Source of the DNA: an uncultured Sutterella sp.
Lineage (GTDB): Bacteria > Pseudomonadota > Gammaproteobacteria > Burkholderiales > Burkholderiaceae_F
Assembly (NCBI GenBank): GCA_902463725.1
Contig: CABQGK010000012.1
Coordinates: 5,523 to 69,522 of the forward strand
DNA length: 64,000 bases
Reading direction: 5' to 3'
In this document: one piece after another, positions 52,101-61,844 of the stretch
Numbering within the stretch: position 1 is the stretch's first letter
Layout: each line of letters starts with the position of its first letter
The notes under the pieces: generated by a model
What the model was told of the DNA's origin: nothing
The model's input: the letters and a program-made list of their open reading frames with translations, nothing else
The model's database searches: none
Made by a program: the position numbers and the translations under genes

Positions 52101-54767
52101 CGCGTACCAGTTGTAGGTCGAGCTTTGCGTCTTCACGTCGCTCACAAAATCATCAATACGAAAGGCACCGCCCTCAACCACGATGGCTCCACCCAAAGCG
52201 GTCACGCTCGGGAGTGCGCCCTGTCGCGCTGCACCCATGAGGCCCAACTGTAATGTGCCGCTGGCTAGCGTCAGTGCACCGTTCTCAGCCATGACGCGCG
52301 AGAGACCCTGTGAGCGGCCATAGGGCGCAGCCCCCGAGGCGCTCGACATACCAAAAACGGAAAGCGTGGGTCCCTGCGCCTCGCCCACATCGCCCACTAC
52401 GATCTCTCGGTAGTCCGTGCTTCCAAAACCCACAAAACCCACCGCTCGATCAGCCAAGGTGCTGCCTGCGGCGCTCAGCGTGAGCGTATCCGACCGGTCC
52501 TTTGTCAGCGCCCCAAGCGTTCCCAAGCGTTTTTGCGAGGAGGCAATACTCGAAAATGCGAGTGTTGCCTCATCTTGCGCGAGAACAATGTCGTGCGGCC
52601 CAGCTGGGAGAGCCGCGAGCAGCGCATCGTGCCTGCCCAGTGAGTCTCTAACGAGAAGGCGCATCCCGTCGCTCGGAAGCAATGGCGTAAAGCGAGCAAG
52701 CGCTGCGCTATCCACCTCTAAGGTTGACCCAGTAGCTAACGTTATCCGATCGGGGCGAGCCGTGGGCGAGCTCATAGTCAAGTACCCACCGCGCTCAACC
52801 GTAATGGGGACAGCGGCAGCGCTCTCCGTCACAGTGAGCAGCGCTCCTTCGCCAACAGACACCCGCGAAATTTGCGCTTCGAGCGCCTCTAGGCCGAGCG
52901 CCTCAAAGTCGAGCGTGGAGCGCGTCAGGTTGAGTTGTAGAGTAGCGTCCTCCAATCCCCTATCAATGCTCAGTAGCGGAGCGCTTTCAGATGCGCTACC
53001 TTGAGCTGAGTTACGGTTAACGATCTCTAGGCGAAGGGGCGAGCTTCCCTCAAGTGTCCCAATACGGAGCGCACTCGTCCCAACGAGCGTGATGGGGGAG
53101 TTGAGCGAAAGCTCGTTGACTCGCAGTGTGCTGTTTCTAAGCGTCAGTGCCCCGCTCTCTGATTCAGAGCGCAGGTGAGCTGCACGAAAGGCCCCTGCTC
53201 TGAGCGTGAGTGCCGCGTCGCTAGCAAGCGTCACGTCGCCAAGCATCGTCGCTTCTCTCGTTGCCGCTCCCTCGACGCCAGGCTCGATTTCCGCCGCGTT
53301 TTCGATGCGTAGTGTCTCCGCGCGAAAATCGCCCGCAGCACGCCCCGTTAACGTGAATGCATCAATCAGCGTGCTTGAGTGAAAGGCCGCCGCGCTACCG
53401 ATGGTGAGCGCAGAAAAGTGCGTCTCGCTACTCGGACGATCAACGACCAGCTCTCGGGCTGTGACAGCGCCCGAGAGGTTAAGCGCTTCAGGACTACTCA
53501 GGGTTAGCGCTTCCTTGGCAACGAGGGTGGTGCCGTGCTCAAGATTTAAGCGCCCTGCAGCGAGTGCGGTATTTTGGCGCAACAGAAGCGCACTCGTTTC
53601 GCCTTCGAGCGGCGCGGCCAGGCGCAGCGCTGAATTCGCATCCATCGTGAGCGAATTGAGCGAGTGGCTACGCTCTGCCTCAGAGGACCAACCTTCTGTG
53701 GATATTCCTGTGAGCGTCAGGAAGCTTTCCTCACTCAAGGCGGCGCGTCCCATATCCAGGTTAGCAAAGAGCCCACCCACCGTGAGGCTTGCATGCTTGA
53801 GCTCTAACGAGCCAAGGTGCTCGCCCTCAATGCTATCGACGATGCGAGCATCGGCCTCTACCGCCGCATCGCGCAAGCGCAGCGCCGTGCTTGTGATCGT
53901 GTAGTCGCGTCCATAGCGAGTCTCTGGGCTAAACTGCACGGATACTGGCTCCTCAGCGCTCCCCGCAATCGTGACCTCCCGCATGCTGATGTGAGAAATT
54001 TTCCCGTTCGTTTCAATGAAGGCGGCGCTTGGCCCATTCGGCCGACTGCTAAAGCTCGCCGACTGTATATGACTGCCTTTGCCGAGCTTAAGTAAGCTCA
54101 CCTCGACGCCCCCATTGGCAATCTGTAACCAACTCTCCTCGCCCATGATGAGCGTTGTGACCCGATTTCCGCTCCCGATGCCAAGCTTGGCATTTTCAAC
54201 CGTCACGCGCTCGGCGTCAGTCCCCGATTCGAGCGTCAAACTCATGCGCAGATCGATGGGAAGATGCGATGGGTCATGCGCCACCGATGAGGGGTGGGGG
54301 CTCACGCGAATATCGCCAAGCTTGCCCATGGCAGTAAGCGACGGGAAGCGGTACAGATCGAGCCGAGCGGGCGTTGTGCGCACTTCAATGTCGAGCGCTG
54401 GGTACTCGCCCCGATTGCCACGAATGTCACTAGAGTCGGAAAGCAGCCAATAACGCGCGGATAGGAGCTCCATGAACGGCTCATATTGATCGAAATTGCC
54501 GTAGCGAATGCCGCCCGTTGAGATCGCGTGCTCAAACGCTTCCGATATATTTCCCGCGCGCGTCTCTGGTGTACTCGCAAGCCAATCCTCTTCATCGGTG
54601 ATCACCACGCTAGGGGCCGCGTAAAAATTCAGTGTTTCGGCACTCGATCCTGCGGCCCCCATCAAAAAAAGCGCCGCTAGCGTGGCCGCCGTCACACTTC
54701 GTAGCCGCATCGTCTCAGAAGGCACAAAACGCCCTCGAGGCAGGTGTTTGCCAATATTTTTACGCAT
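49179..54767 (-). CDS. Giant autotransporter (type Va), paralogue of 56249-61624
   Basis: The 1862-residue protein has a signal near residues 20-43 (RSVTAATLAALFLMGAAGSS, cleavage at SSA-ET). It has no ESPR. The passenger (about 45-1540) is a long series of short strand repeats rich in Ala, Leu and Thr (LTLEHGTTLVAKEALTL, AEIEPGV, DVTLASDAALTLRAG). A conserved junction follows: VYPNIVIPKNFREAL, then DKEEIINSAAQLSTLMGVRA. The beta-domain begins GSHLWARAEGGLSS and ends RLTLELSWAF. It is expected to be surface exposed. The start at 54767 has a weak ribosome-binding site; MRLRS at 54710 is an alternative. The C-terminal half is closely similar to the other autotransporter downstream. Confidence 0.9.
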   Translation of the reverse strand: MRKNIGKHLPRGRFVPSETMRLRSVTAATLAALFLMGAAGSSAETLNFYAAPSVVITDEEDWLASTPETRAGNISEAFEHAISTGGIRYGNFDQYEPFMELLSARYWLLSDSSDIRGNRGEYPALDIEVRTTPARLDLYRFPSLTAMGKLGDIRVSPHPSSVAHDPSHLPIDLRMSLTLESGTDAERVTVENAKLGIGSGNRVTTLIMGEESWLQIANGGVEVSLLKLGKGSHIQSASFSSRPNGPSAAFIETNGKISHISMREVTIAGSAEEPVSVQFSPETRYGRDYTITSTALRLRDAAVEADARIVDSIEGEHLGSLELKHASLTVGGLFANLDMGRAALSEESFLTLTGISTEGWSSEAERSHSLNSLTMDANSALRLAAPLEGETSALLLRQNTALAAGRLNLEHGTTLVAKEALTLSSPEALNLSGAVTARELVVDRPSSETHFSALTIGSAAAFHSSTLIDAFTLTGRAAGDFRAETLRIENAAEIEPGVEGAATREATMLGDVTLASDAALTLRAGAFRAAHLRSESESGALTLRNSTLRVNELSLNSPITLVGTSALRIGTLEGSSPLRLEIVNRNSAQGSASESAPLLSIDRGLEDATLQLNLTRSTLDFEALGLEALEAQISRVSVGEGALLTVTESAAAVPITVERGGYLTMSSPTARPDRITLATGSTLEVDSAALARFTPLLPSDGMRLLVRDSLGRHDALLAALPAGPHDIVLAQDEATLAFSSIASSQKRLGTLGALTKDRSDTLTLSAAGSTLADRAVGFVGFGSTDYREIVVGDVGEAQGPTLSVFGMSSASGAAPYGRSQGLSRVMAENGALTLASGTLQLGLMGAARQGALPSVTALGGAIVVEGGAFRIDDFVSDVKTQSSTYNWYAPTEIRGREVYSHRSALEALTLAPNTALTLTLTAREGSAWLALAEENRIAEGAHLTLELARAQSENASTPTLLLGNVSLAEGASLTLLGSREQARLFWRSLTVAENARVDLSGASAVDLPLAHRAPLGGNYDRASVQNRGDFRLGSGALDQYIQLGENARAAFGTLDVEDLNVEAGSFSVENALTVGRRNNMNQVARFGAAARVFAKRMSLGVPAINYGEISGLESLVSDETLTNYGQMRFADNAEMRVKGLKLYAPLSNLARLEITDTTLTLPKDVMLEARDRITLWGDFQQSSSSVKGKIRTATLDLRTELRQASLMSWLFLPDVEAERVRLGSYEEQSSYDSHTQSVQRTRTHVREDVPGTLFVVETLKLAEDELDRDVARGYIVSGGRLALGSSAFYDLKRDEVGQSTLLLGKRLALAAGSFLHVGMPLRWNPSAETLNQFRFFADGTSLTVVDARLVSHDERALITALDAVASSPRAERSTTAAAPLQALHSTATLEGDSTALSAPNSPIAPIALIEPVAKLLITQLPRRHGRIVLLGGFQYHESMVRDGFWVGGWSGADALRLESAAGIPYLVNTYWEQPEGSLFGNFVIDPIEEDFDRLSEVYPNIVIPKNFREALERGSEGEQSGHIDQDFLFDVAYEPSLSVHDKEEIINSAAQLSTLMGVRAQTFAAATRAANSIAPRLSTPEHGSHLWARAEGGLSSAKDIAVAGGMRGGFQRRDRGVSVGADRALGAGLAGAAFTVLDANAESRGDGLAATERSRFMALQLYAALRASERARLLASAGAFRAKSALEMALPMGFKRATASVTLSGYWLNARAEMDFSLGTLTVTPHVGARFIQIGDGEYPTKISDRAAWDNRERATRTWQFPIGLSIAAPSSSLLGWSIAPSADFTLTMHGGARSTSTHVVGRTLAVHDDVPARFAPRTLMDMSVGLTAKRGAWEAASAYSWGAGGFSRNEHRLTLELSWAF

Positions 54768-54897
54768 GGGTCTTTAAATAATTGAGTTGAATATGAGCGT
54801 GTGGCCAGAGTCGGTCAAGGCGCGCCGCAAAACCCCATGGTCATAAGGGTAATGCGGGCTAACTAGTATTTATTGGCCATTTTTGTGATTTTTCGAT

Positions 54898-54938
54898 AAT
54901 AGTTGAAATCCTAACTATTGTCGAGAAAATATCGACAA
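54898..54938. promoter_or_regulatory. Two adjacent inverted repeats in a 422-bp divergent gap
   Basis: AATAGTT-N8-AACTATT (54898-54919) and TTGTCGA-N7-TCGACAA (54918-54938) are perfect 7-bp arms. They lie between the autotransporter start (54767) and the promoter of the gene at 55190. The rest of 54768-55189 holds no gene. Confidence 0.45.
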
Positions 54939-55045
54939 AAAATATTTGCGCTTGTGTATTTTCCTGCTCTTCCCTCCCTATGGGACGTAGCCCTTGGCTT
55001 ACGAGCGCAATGCAGCGGCGAGATGCAGAAAAATAAGATCAGTTA

Positions 55046-55074
55046 TTGATCCGAAAAGCCAAACTGCGTATAAT
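55046..55074 (+). promoter_or_regulatory. Sigma-70 promoter of the DUF4299-like gene
   Basis: TTGATC (55046-55051), 17-bp spacer, TATAAT (55069-55074). The leader to the ATG at 55190 is about 110 bases. Confidence 0.65.
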
Positions 55075-55189
55075 GCATTGACATCAGTGAATGCTGAGTG
55101 CTGTGCGGATTGCATCCGCTCGGATGCCTCGTCTGCCATGGTCTGCCGCGCAAACGTTGCGAGTAACGCGAATATTAGGAGTCAATGAG

Positions 55190-56152
55190 ATGCCCGTAGA
55201 AATCCTCGTCCACCGCCAAAAAGCGGCGGAGTCCACCACACTAGAAGCGGCCTTTGGCCTGATGGAGGGGCTGAGTGCCCCAGAGTTGCAAAGTCCCAGC
55301 AGTGCGGCGCGCTTCTCCGAGCCTCTCACGAAGCTCGAAACCCCCATCTATATCGTGCACCCTGAGCGCAGCATTCGTGGTATGGCGCTTGGCTATGTCG
55401 CTCAAGAAGACGCTTATCAGATCACCTGCATGTTCCCATCGGCCCCAGATGACTGGCAGCTCGTGCTGGAATTTGCCGCTGCGCTCGCTGTGCACCTCGA
55501 GAGCCGCATCACCATCCTCAGTAGCAGCGAAGCGGGGACGACAACGCGCGAGACGTTTGCTGCTGAAGAGGTGCAGAAATTTGACTGGCGCGCCGATGTG
55601 CTCATGGGGCTAAAAGCCATGCGTGAGGCCTTTGATGATGACGATATTCACGGCGCACCGCTCACGCTCCCTGGGCTCTATCGAGACATGAACATTACCG
55701 AAGAGGCGTTTGCCGAAATTGAAAACGCCACTGACCCCATCGCCGCTTGGGGCGCTTGGACGCGCGCAGCACAGTACCCTGATGCGCTCATTTCAGAGCC
55801 GCGTTTTTACCGCAGCACGGGTGACGGCCGTGTGGTAGGCGTCTATCTGGTGGCAGCTGACGTTGCGGTGGTACTCCCACGGAAGATGCCGCACCTGCCC
55901 ACCAAATTCATGGCCTCTAAAGAGCTCGCTGGTGAAAAAATTACTTGGAAAGTGATGGTGGTCTCTGAGCTCTCGCCCACTGCTGAGCACGTTGAAGCGA
56001 GCTTAGCGGACTTCATGGCCGTGGTGCCCGAGGCGCATTTCCGTGAGCTCGATGCGTTTGACTCTATCCTAGAGGCGCTCCCAGCGCAGACGCTTCTGAG
56101 CTACGGGCGTCTTGCCGCGGAGCGTGCCACAAAAGAGCAGACCTTAAGCTAA
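55190..56152 (+). CDS. DUF4299-like protein (paralogue of 48066-49109)
   Basis: The ATG at 55190 follows TAGGAGTC, giving 320 residues (a longer frame from 55091 lacks support). It is soluble, with no signal. The layout matches DUF4299 as remembered: an N-terminal IYIVHPERSIRGMALGYV block, DDWQLVLEFAAAL, FDWRADVLMGLKAM, and a late block APRFYR-like EPRFYRSTGDGRVVGVYLVA followed by VAVVLPRKMP. It is inserted between, and opposite to, the two paralogous giant autotransporters. A duplication with the 48066 gene, together with the neighbouring autotransporter, is plausible. Function is unknown. Confidence 0.65.
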   Translation: MPVEILVHRQKAAESTTLEAAFGLMEGLSAPELQSPSSAARFSEPLTKLETPIYIVHPERSIRGMALGYVAQEDAYQITCMFPSAPDDWQLVLEFAAALAVHLESRITILSSSEAGTTTRETFAAEEVQKFDWRADVLMGLKAMREAFDDDDIHGAPLTLPGLYRDMNITEEAFAEIENATDPIAAWGAWTRAAQYPDALISEPRFYRSTGDGRVVGVYLVAADVAVVLPRKMPHLPTKFMASKELAGEKITWKVMVVSELSPTAEHVEASLADFMAVVPEAHFRELDAFDSILEALPAQTLLSYGRLAAERATKEQTLS

Positions 56153-56248
56153 AGCGTGACTCGTAGGGCTACGCTCGCGTTGGCGTTCGAACGTAGCCCT
56201 CAATCACACTTTGAAAACGCCCTTTTCTTTGCATCTCTTCGAGCTTTG

Positions 56249-59200
56249 CTAGAAGCGGCGACTCACATCGAACATCAACCGATGCTCATTGCGACCATAG
56301 CTACCAAAGCCCCAACGATAAGCGCCTATGAGTCGCCATGCGTCGAGCTCAGCAGCAATCGAAAAGGTCGTATCAGCAGTAAGTCGCGGCGCGAAGGAGC
56401 TTTGAATGCGATCGTGCGCCTTCAAAGTACGCCCTACCACATGGGTACTTGTGCTTCGGTCGCCAACCTGTGGCGTCACCGTAAAGTCAAATGTTGGCTG
56501 AATTTTCCAGCCGTTGCGTAAAGCATAATTTCCAGTAAATGAAACCCCTATCGGGAACTGCCATGTATGGGTAGACGCTTTGCGGTTGATCCAAGCCTCT
56601 TCCCCGCGAATCTTCGTTGCGAATTTTGTTTCTCCGATCTCTACCCAGCGTGCGCCGGTGTGCGGTGTCACGCGTAGCGAATCAACACTAAAGTCTTTCT
56701 CTGCGCGCGCGTTGAGCCAGTAGCCACGCATATTCAGATCCGCGCTAGCGCTTTGCCAGCCCATAGAGAGTGGCATGGTAAGTTCTGCTCGGGTAGAAAA
56801 GAGCCCAGCGCTTGCTAAGAGCCTCACATCATCACTAGCACGCACCGCGGCATAGAGCTGAAGCGCCATCATGCGTGTGTTGCCGCTTGCACTAAGCCCA
56901 TCGCCACGCGAGTGTACGCTGGAATCAATCGCAGAAAGAGCAACGCCCGCGTAGCCAGTTCCAAACGATCGATCGGCGCCCATCGTCACGCCGCCTGAGC
57001 GCTCTCGATAGCCACCCGACATTGCACCTGCAGCGGGGATACTGTGTGCGCCATATTGCCCAGCTTCGGTCGTAACCCATAACCCACTCGAATGCTCTGG
57101 TAGGCTGAGTCGCGCATCGATGCGCTCAGAGAGGCGGGTTCCCGCTGCCAATACCTGCGTGCGCAGGCCGAGCAACGTAAGAAGTTGTGCCGCGGAGTTG
57201 ATCAGCTTTTCCTTATCGCTAATACTGAGAGCAGGATCGCGCCCGATCGCATTCAGGAAATCTGCGTCCACGCCGCCCTCACCCTCCTGCTCAAGCGCTG
57301 TGCGGAAGTTCTTCGGGATGACGATATTGGGATAGACCTCGTCGATCCGCTCGAAATTCTCGCCCTCCATATCGACGACAAAACGCCCGGTCTCCGAGTC
57401 TGCTGGTTGCTCCCAGTAAGTATTGAGAATGAGCGGCAGTCCTGCAGTGGACGTCATAGAGAGCGCGTCCTCTCCACTCCAGCCGCCTACCCAGTGCCCA
57501 CTTTCTACCATACCCTCACTAGGCTTGAAGCCATCAATGAGCACGAGGCGTCCATGCGTTTGCGGGAGGCTCTTCACAAGTAGCCGTGCACCAGGTGCAA
57601 CATGCACAATCGGCGCATCGCTTGCGGCTGCACGAAGCACGCGCTCGTGAGTGTTCGGCGCGCTTAACATGCGAATTGCTGAAATGAGCGGCGTTTCATC
57701 CTCGGCAAGTAAGGCTCCGTCGACGACGGTGAGTGTATTCTCAGCGAAACGTAAAGGCGTCGTATCGTCGAGCACATTAGATATTCGCTCCGAATTATCC
57801 GCCACAATGAGCTGGGACGCCTCACCGAGTCTGAGTCGCTTTCCCAACACAAGGGTTGAGCTGCCTAAGCCATCCTTCTCTATTTGGTAAAAGCTCGTTT
57901 CTCCCAAGCGCAGCAGCCCTCCCATGACGGTGTAGACCGATGAGGCCTCAGAGAGAGAATCCTCCTCTAACTCAAGCTCTCCTCCTACTACCACATATAG
58001 ACCAAGATCGTTGCGATTGGTTGTGAGTCGCTCGCTCACCCAATGGCCCATTTGCCAGATACCGGGACGCATGTTGAGCTCATCGTTGAACCTGAAGGCG
58101 ATGGTTGGCGCACGCACTTCCCCTTGCACACCGTCGAAAGAGAGCGAGCCGTCCGCGTGCAACGTAATACTGTCACGCACAGCGAGCACATCTGCAGCGC
58201 TCATTTTCCAGTACGTAGGATTTCGCACGATGAGTTTGGAGAGGTTTTCGAGTCGGCCCACCGATTCAATGCCCCCCACGTCGAGCGTGACCCCATCCTC
58301 AAAGACCATAGTTCCTGTATTGTTGAGGCTGTCGTAGCCAGAAAGTCTGATCTGGCGAATGCCACTGATCAAACCTGTGTTTACAAGCCTTTGAGCGTCG
58401 AGTTCCTCGGTGTGCAACACATTTGAATTTTTGACCTCATTTACCTCTTGGAAGGTGGCAATGTCGGCAACACCGCTATTGCTCAGACTGGTATTGGGAC
58501 CCATTACGCCGATGTGGGCTTCAGTACCGTAGTCAAGAGTAAGACGGCCAGAGGGCTCTTCACTGATGGGAAGGAAGCTGTCGGCAAAAAGCTTCCCGCC
58601 CGAGATATGCATGTCTCTAGCTAACAAGGTTTCAAAATGCGATTCTGCACTCGGAGCGCGTTGCTCAAATTGTTCAAACACGCCCTTCTTTAGGCGCAAT
58701 ATTCCGCGGTTTTCAGCTCTTACAGTCGCATAAGGAGTACTTTGGTCAGGCGGGGGACGGCGCTCAATGCGCGGCTTAAACATTTCAAAGCCGCGTAAAT
58801 CAGCCTCGGCATTCTCACCTACGACGAGGTTCATCACCGAAATGGTAGTTCCATTTGGGTTGCCATCCAAGCGAAACGTTGCCCCATCACCGAGCGTGAT
58901 TTTGTGTAGATACAGCTGTTGCGCGCTCTGTTGCAGCGAGTCGTAGTGAACCGTAAGGCTTGAGCCGGGCCCAAGGATAGTTTCCTCTGCTAGAGGACTA
59001 GCCTCCTGCGCTTGCGGCGCCGCCATCTCGAGTGTTAGCTTTGCCCTGGGCAGAAGCGTGAGCGTTTTTAGCCCGCTGCGTGAGAGGACTGCACTCGTGT
59101 AAGTTGTGCGCACAGTTTCCAATTCGGAGCGCACCGAGAAGCGATCAATGTGGAAGTCTCCGGCTTCCACAATTAAGTGACCATTGTCAACGGATAATGC

Positions 59201-61624
59201 ACCGAGCGTGCCTTGTCGCGTCGCAGTGAGCCCCGCGAGTCCTAGACGTAGCGAAGCGCCTTCGATCAAGTTGATTTGACCCCCACCGCGCAACAGATCA
59301 CCCTCACTTTGGCGACCATAGATCGAGAGAACGAGACCGTTGCCCACGGTAATCGTCTCTGCATTTGTGTCGGCAAAACCCAGTGCGTGGGAAAAGTCAG
59401 AGAGTCCCGCCGCTCCAAGCGTGAGCTGCGTTTGCTGCTCGGTATCCAAAGAGCCAAATGTTCCTATCCCGCGAGTCATACCGGAGCCGAGCATGGAGAG
59501 CCGCAAATCGATTTCATCAGCAAAGACCACCTCGCTTGGACCTTCTAGCCCGATAGCAAACTCTTTTGCCCATTGGGCATCACGCTCAGGATTGTCACTA
59601 ACAACAAGGCGAGTGTTTGCTCCCGTCCAGCGCGGTTGCCGCGCTGCGCCTAATTGCCAAGCCGAAAATGGCGTAATCAACGTACTGAAGTTACGCATTT
59701 CGACGCTCGTTGCGTCAAGCTGCTCGCCCTGCCAATTGAGCGTACTGTGCTCGCCCACCACGACGCGCTCGGGAGTTAGTTTTGTCGACGCACTCAAAAA
59801 ACTCCCGTTATTTAGGGCGAGTTCGGTAATGTGGCTACCGATCTCGCTCTCAAGTAAGGTAGAGGTTGCGCGAACACGACTACGCTCAAGCGCCAACTGA
59901 AATGGTTGCGATTGCGTCCGTAAAGAAATGGGTAGCGGCTCATCCGCGATATTGTCCCAGACGCGGATTTGCGCCACCTCAGCTGGATTGGGTTGCACAT
60001 AGGTGAGTTCTTCGGCGTTGAGCGAGGCACTCCCATGCATATCAATTGCGCTACCGTTACTGGCGTAAAGTGTATGGGCAACAAACTTTCCGCCACTCAA
60101 GCGCAAACTTCCTATGTAACTCTCAAAATAGACATCACCGAGCTTAATTGGCTGCGCAGTTGACGAGCGGATATCCGAACCGTAGCCAATGCTTGTGCGA
60201 CGAGCTTCTAGCTGACCACTCACTTCTAGTGATTGGCGAGCAAGCGTTAGCTGCCCTAGTGTGAGTGCACCGTGAATGTGAGCCGGTGACGCTTCCAGCA
60301 GTGAGAGAGCCGAAAAATGTAAGTGACTCTCCGCTTCCATAGCGATGTAGTAGCCCTCATAGTTGCCATCGTAATGAGCCGAGCCTGAGGTAAAAATGAT
60401 ATCGCCCATCAGCGCCGTATTGGCAGCCAAGGAGAGTTGCTCAGGTTTAAGTGTCGTGAGCGAGACGAGGCGCAATTTGTTTGGCGTTTGTTGAGTGCCT
60501 GCCTCAAGCCTGATGCGTGACGCCGCATCAATATCAAGGCGATCAATGCTAGATATATTGCTTCCAGAATTACCGTTCACAGACAATTCAAGACTGCTTG
60601 CGCCGCGTAGCGTCACTTTGTCTAACAGGCCTGGATAGCTATGGAGGTGGCTGTTCTCTAGCTCAAGCACCATATCTTCACTATATGAGCTCAGTCGCGC
60701 ATTGAGGGTGAGGTTGGCATTTTTCAAAGTCAATTTCTGCGCTCTGAGCGCATCCGGCGCCACGCTCTCATCGCTTGGAGAAACAGTCACTGAAATGGGA
60801 GTTAGATTCTCTGAGGCAACGGTGATGTGATTGAAGCGCAACGAGGAGAACTGTGCATTGCCTCTAATAAACGCGCGCGTTATGCCATTTTTCTCATTGG
60901 GGTCATAACCACACAAAGCTGTTTGCACATTCACCCCTGACTGGGTGTGTAGGACCATAATGTCTTCTACCTGGCTGCTGCCCGACATACGCGCGTTATC
61001 ACCTAGCACAAGGTTGGTTGCTTGCAGGCGAACATAGGGCTCTGTGCGCAGTTGAGCCTGCTCTAGCTTTAATGCACCAAAACGAATGTATTCTCCATCA
61101 AGCGTAACGCTTGGTGTGTCATGGCTTTGCGCATCGCCCACGACCGTCAAAGCGCCGATACGAGCTGGCGTGCGCCACCAGTGAGAGGCACCGTCAGTCA
61201 GGTCGACATCCATGGTAAGCGTGAGCGCTGGGGCACTAGCGCCGCCAACAACAATATGGAGCGTTGGCAACGCTGGCGGCGTATTAGTGATTAGACTGAT
61301 ATTCCCACTCTCAGCAACTACCCAGTAAGCGGCATCCAAACTTTCTGCTAGGGCTTCTTCGGTTTGCACAATGCGTAGCCGCCCCTCTTGCGCAAGCGCA
61401 CGCACCGCTTCTGGCAATGACGGTGCGTTCTCGCTTGTTTGAGCAAGCATCACGGCATAACGCGCAGGTTGAACGAAGTTTTGCGCGCCTAGCGACTCCT
61501 CGGCGGCCGAGGTCTGCGCTAGGCTCAGGGAGGTTAGTGCAGTAAGCACAGCGCAACAAAGTCGCCGAGGGCGCGCATGAAGCGCGTGCTTATCAAACTG
61601 AGTATGGTGGACGGGTTTCAGCAT
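56249..61624 (-). CDS. Giant autotransporter (type Va), paralogue of 49179-54767
   Basis: The start is taken at 61624 (MLKPVHHTQFDKHALHARPR), with AAGGGG upstream; the frame reaches 61693. The 1791-residue protein has a signal at about 22-41 (LCCAVLTALTSLSLAQTSAA). The strand-repeat passenger carries segments such as LTLKNANLTLNARLSSY and LSGGKFVAHTLYASNG. The junction VYPNIVIPKNFRTAL and DKEKLINSAAQLLTLLGLRTQ matches its paralogue, as does the barrel (GLWVTTEAGQYG to RLMFDVSRRF). The last residue is Phe. No enzymatic motif was seen; it is probably an adhesin. AT-rich sequence with inverted repeats lies upstream. Confidence 0.9.
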   Translation of the reverse strand: MLKPVHHTQFDKHALHARPRRLCCAVLTALTSLSLAQTSAAEESLGAQNFVQPARYAVMLAQTSENAPSLPEAVRALAQEGRLRIVQTEEALAESLDAAYWVVAESGNISLITNTPPALPTLHIVVGGASAPALTLTMDVDLTDGASHWWRTPARIGALTVVGDAQSHDTPSVTLDGEYIRFGALKLEQAQLRTEPYVRLQATNLVLGDNARMSGSSQVEDIMVLHTQSGVNVQTALCGYDPNEKNGITRAFIRGNAQFSSLRFNHITVASENLTPISVTVSPSDESVAPDALRAQKLTLKNANLTLNARLSSYSEDMVLELENSHLHSYPGLLDKVTLRGASSLELSVNGNSGSNISSIDRLDIDAASRIRLEAGTQQTPNKLRLVSLTTLKPEQLSLAANTALMGDIIFTSGSAHYDGNYEGYYIAMEAESHLHFSALSLLEASPAHIHGALTLGQLTLARQSLEVSGQLEARRTSIGYGSDIRSSTAQPIKLGDVYFESYIGSLRLSGGKFVAHTLYASNGSAIDMHGSASLNAEELTYVQPNPAEVAQIRVWDNIADEPLPISLRTQSQPFQLALERSRVRATSTLLESEIGSHITELALNNGSFLSASTKLTPERVVVGEHSTLNWQGEQLDATSVEMRNFSTLITPFSAWQLGAARQPRWTGANTRLVVSDNPERDAQWAKEFAIGLEGPSEVVFADEIDLRLSMLGSGMTRGIGTFGSLDTEQQTQLTLGAAGLSDFSHALGFADTNAETITVGNGLVLSIYGRQSEGDLLRGGGQINLIEGASLRLGLAGLTATRQGTLGALSVDNGHLIVEAGDFHIDRFSVRSELETVRTTYTSAVLSRSGLKTLTLLPRAKLTLEMAAPQAQEASPLAEETILGPGSSLTVHYDSLQQSAQQLYLHKITLGDGATFRLDGNPNGTTISVMNLVVGENAEADLRGFEMFKPRIERRPPPDQSTPYATVRAENRGILRLKKGVFEQFEQRAPSAESHFETLLARDMHISGGKLFADSFLPISEEPSGRLTLDYGTEAHIGVMGPNTSLSNSGVADIATFQEVNEVKNSNVLHTEELDAQRLVNTGLISGIRQIRLSGYDSLNNTGTMVFEDGVTLDVGGIESVGRLENLSKLIVRNPTYWKMSAADVLAVRDSITLHADGSLSFDGVQGEVRAPTIAFRFNDELNMRPGIWQMGHWVSERLTTNRNDLGLYVVVGGELELEEDSLSEASSVYTVMGGLLRLGETSFYQIEKDGLGSSTLVLGKRLRLGEASQLIVADNSERISNVLDDTTPLRFAENTLTVVDGALLAEDETPLISAIRMLSAPNTHERVLRAAASDAPIVHVAPGARLLVKSLPQTHGRLVLIDGFKPSEGMVESGHWVGGWSGEDALSMTSTAGLPLILNTYWEQPADSETGRFVVDMEGENFERIDEVYPNIVIPKNFRTALEQEGEGGVDADFLNAIGRDPALSISDKEKLINSAAQLLTLLGLRTQVLAAGTRLSERIDARLSLPEHSSGLWVTTEAGQYGAHSIPAAGAMSGGYRERSGGVTMGADRSFGTGYAGVALSAIDSSVHSRGDGLSASGNTRMMALQLYAAVRASDDVRLLASAGLFSTRAELTMPLSMGWQSASADLNMRGYWLNARAEKDFSVDSLRVTPHTGARWVEIGETKFATKIRGEEAWINRKASTHTWQFPIGVSFTGNYALRNGWKIQPTFDFTVTPQVGDRSTSTHVVGRTLKAHDRIQSSFAPRLTADTTFSIAAELDAWRLIGAYRWGFGSYGRNEHRLMFDVSRRF

Positions 61625-61844
61625 CGAACGAACCCCTTGCGGTCGTGGTCGTAAACAATCCTTGGCTCTGATAGAGGGAACGTCTGTCGGCAAGGATCTT
61701 GGTCTTAAAACACATCATGCACGAGGGCTTTCAGAGCCTGACAGATTCTTAGTAAGAATTTTGACTTTTATTTCTTTTTTGCTTAATGTAAATCAAGTTA
61801 ATTAGTTGTATGACAACGATTTCGGTAAGTTTACAGTATCGTTT

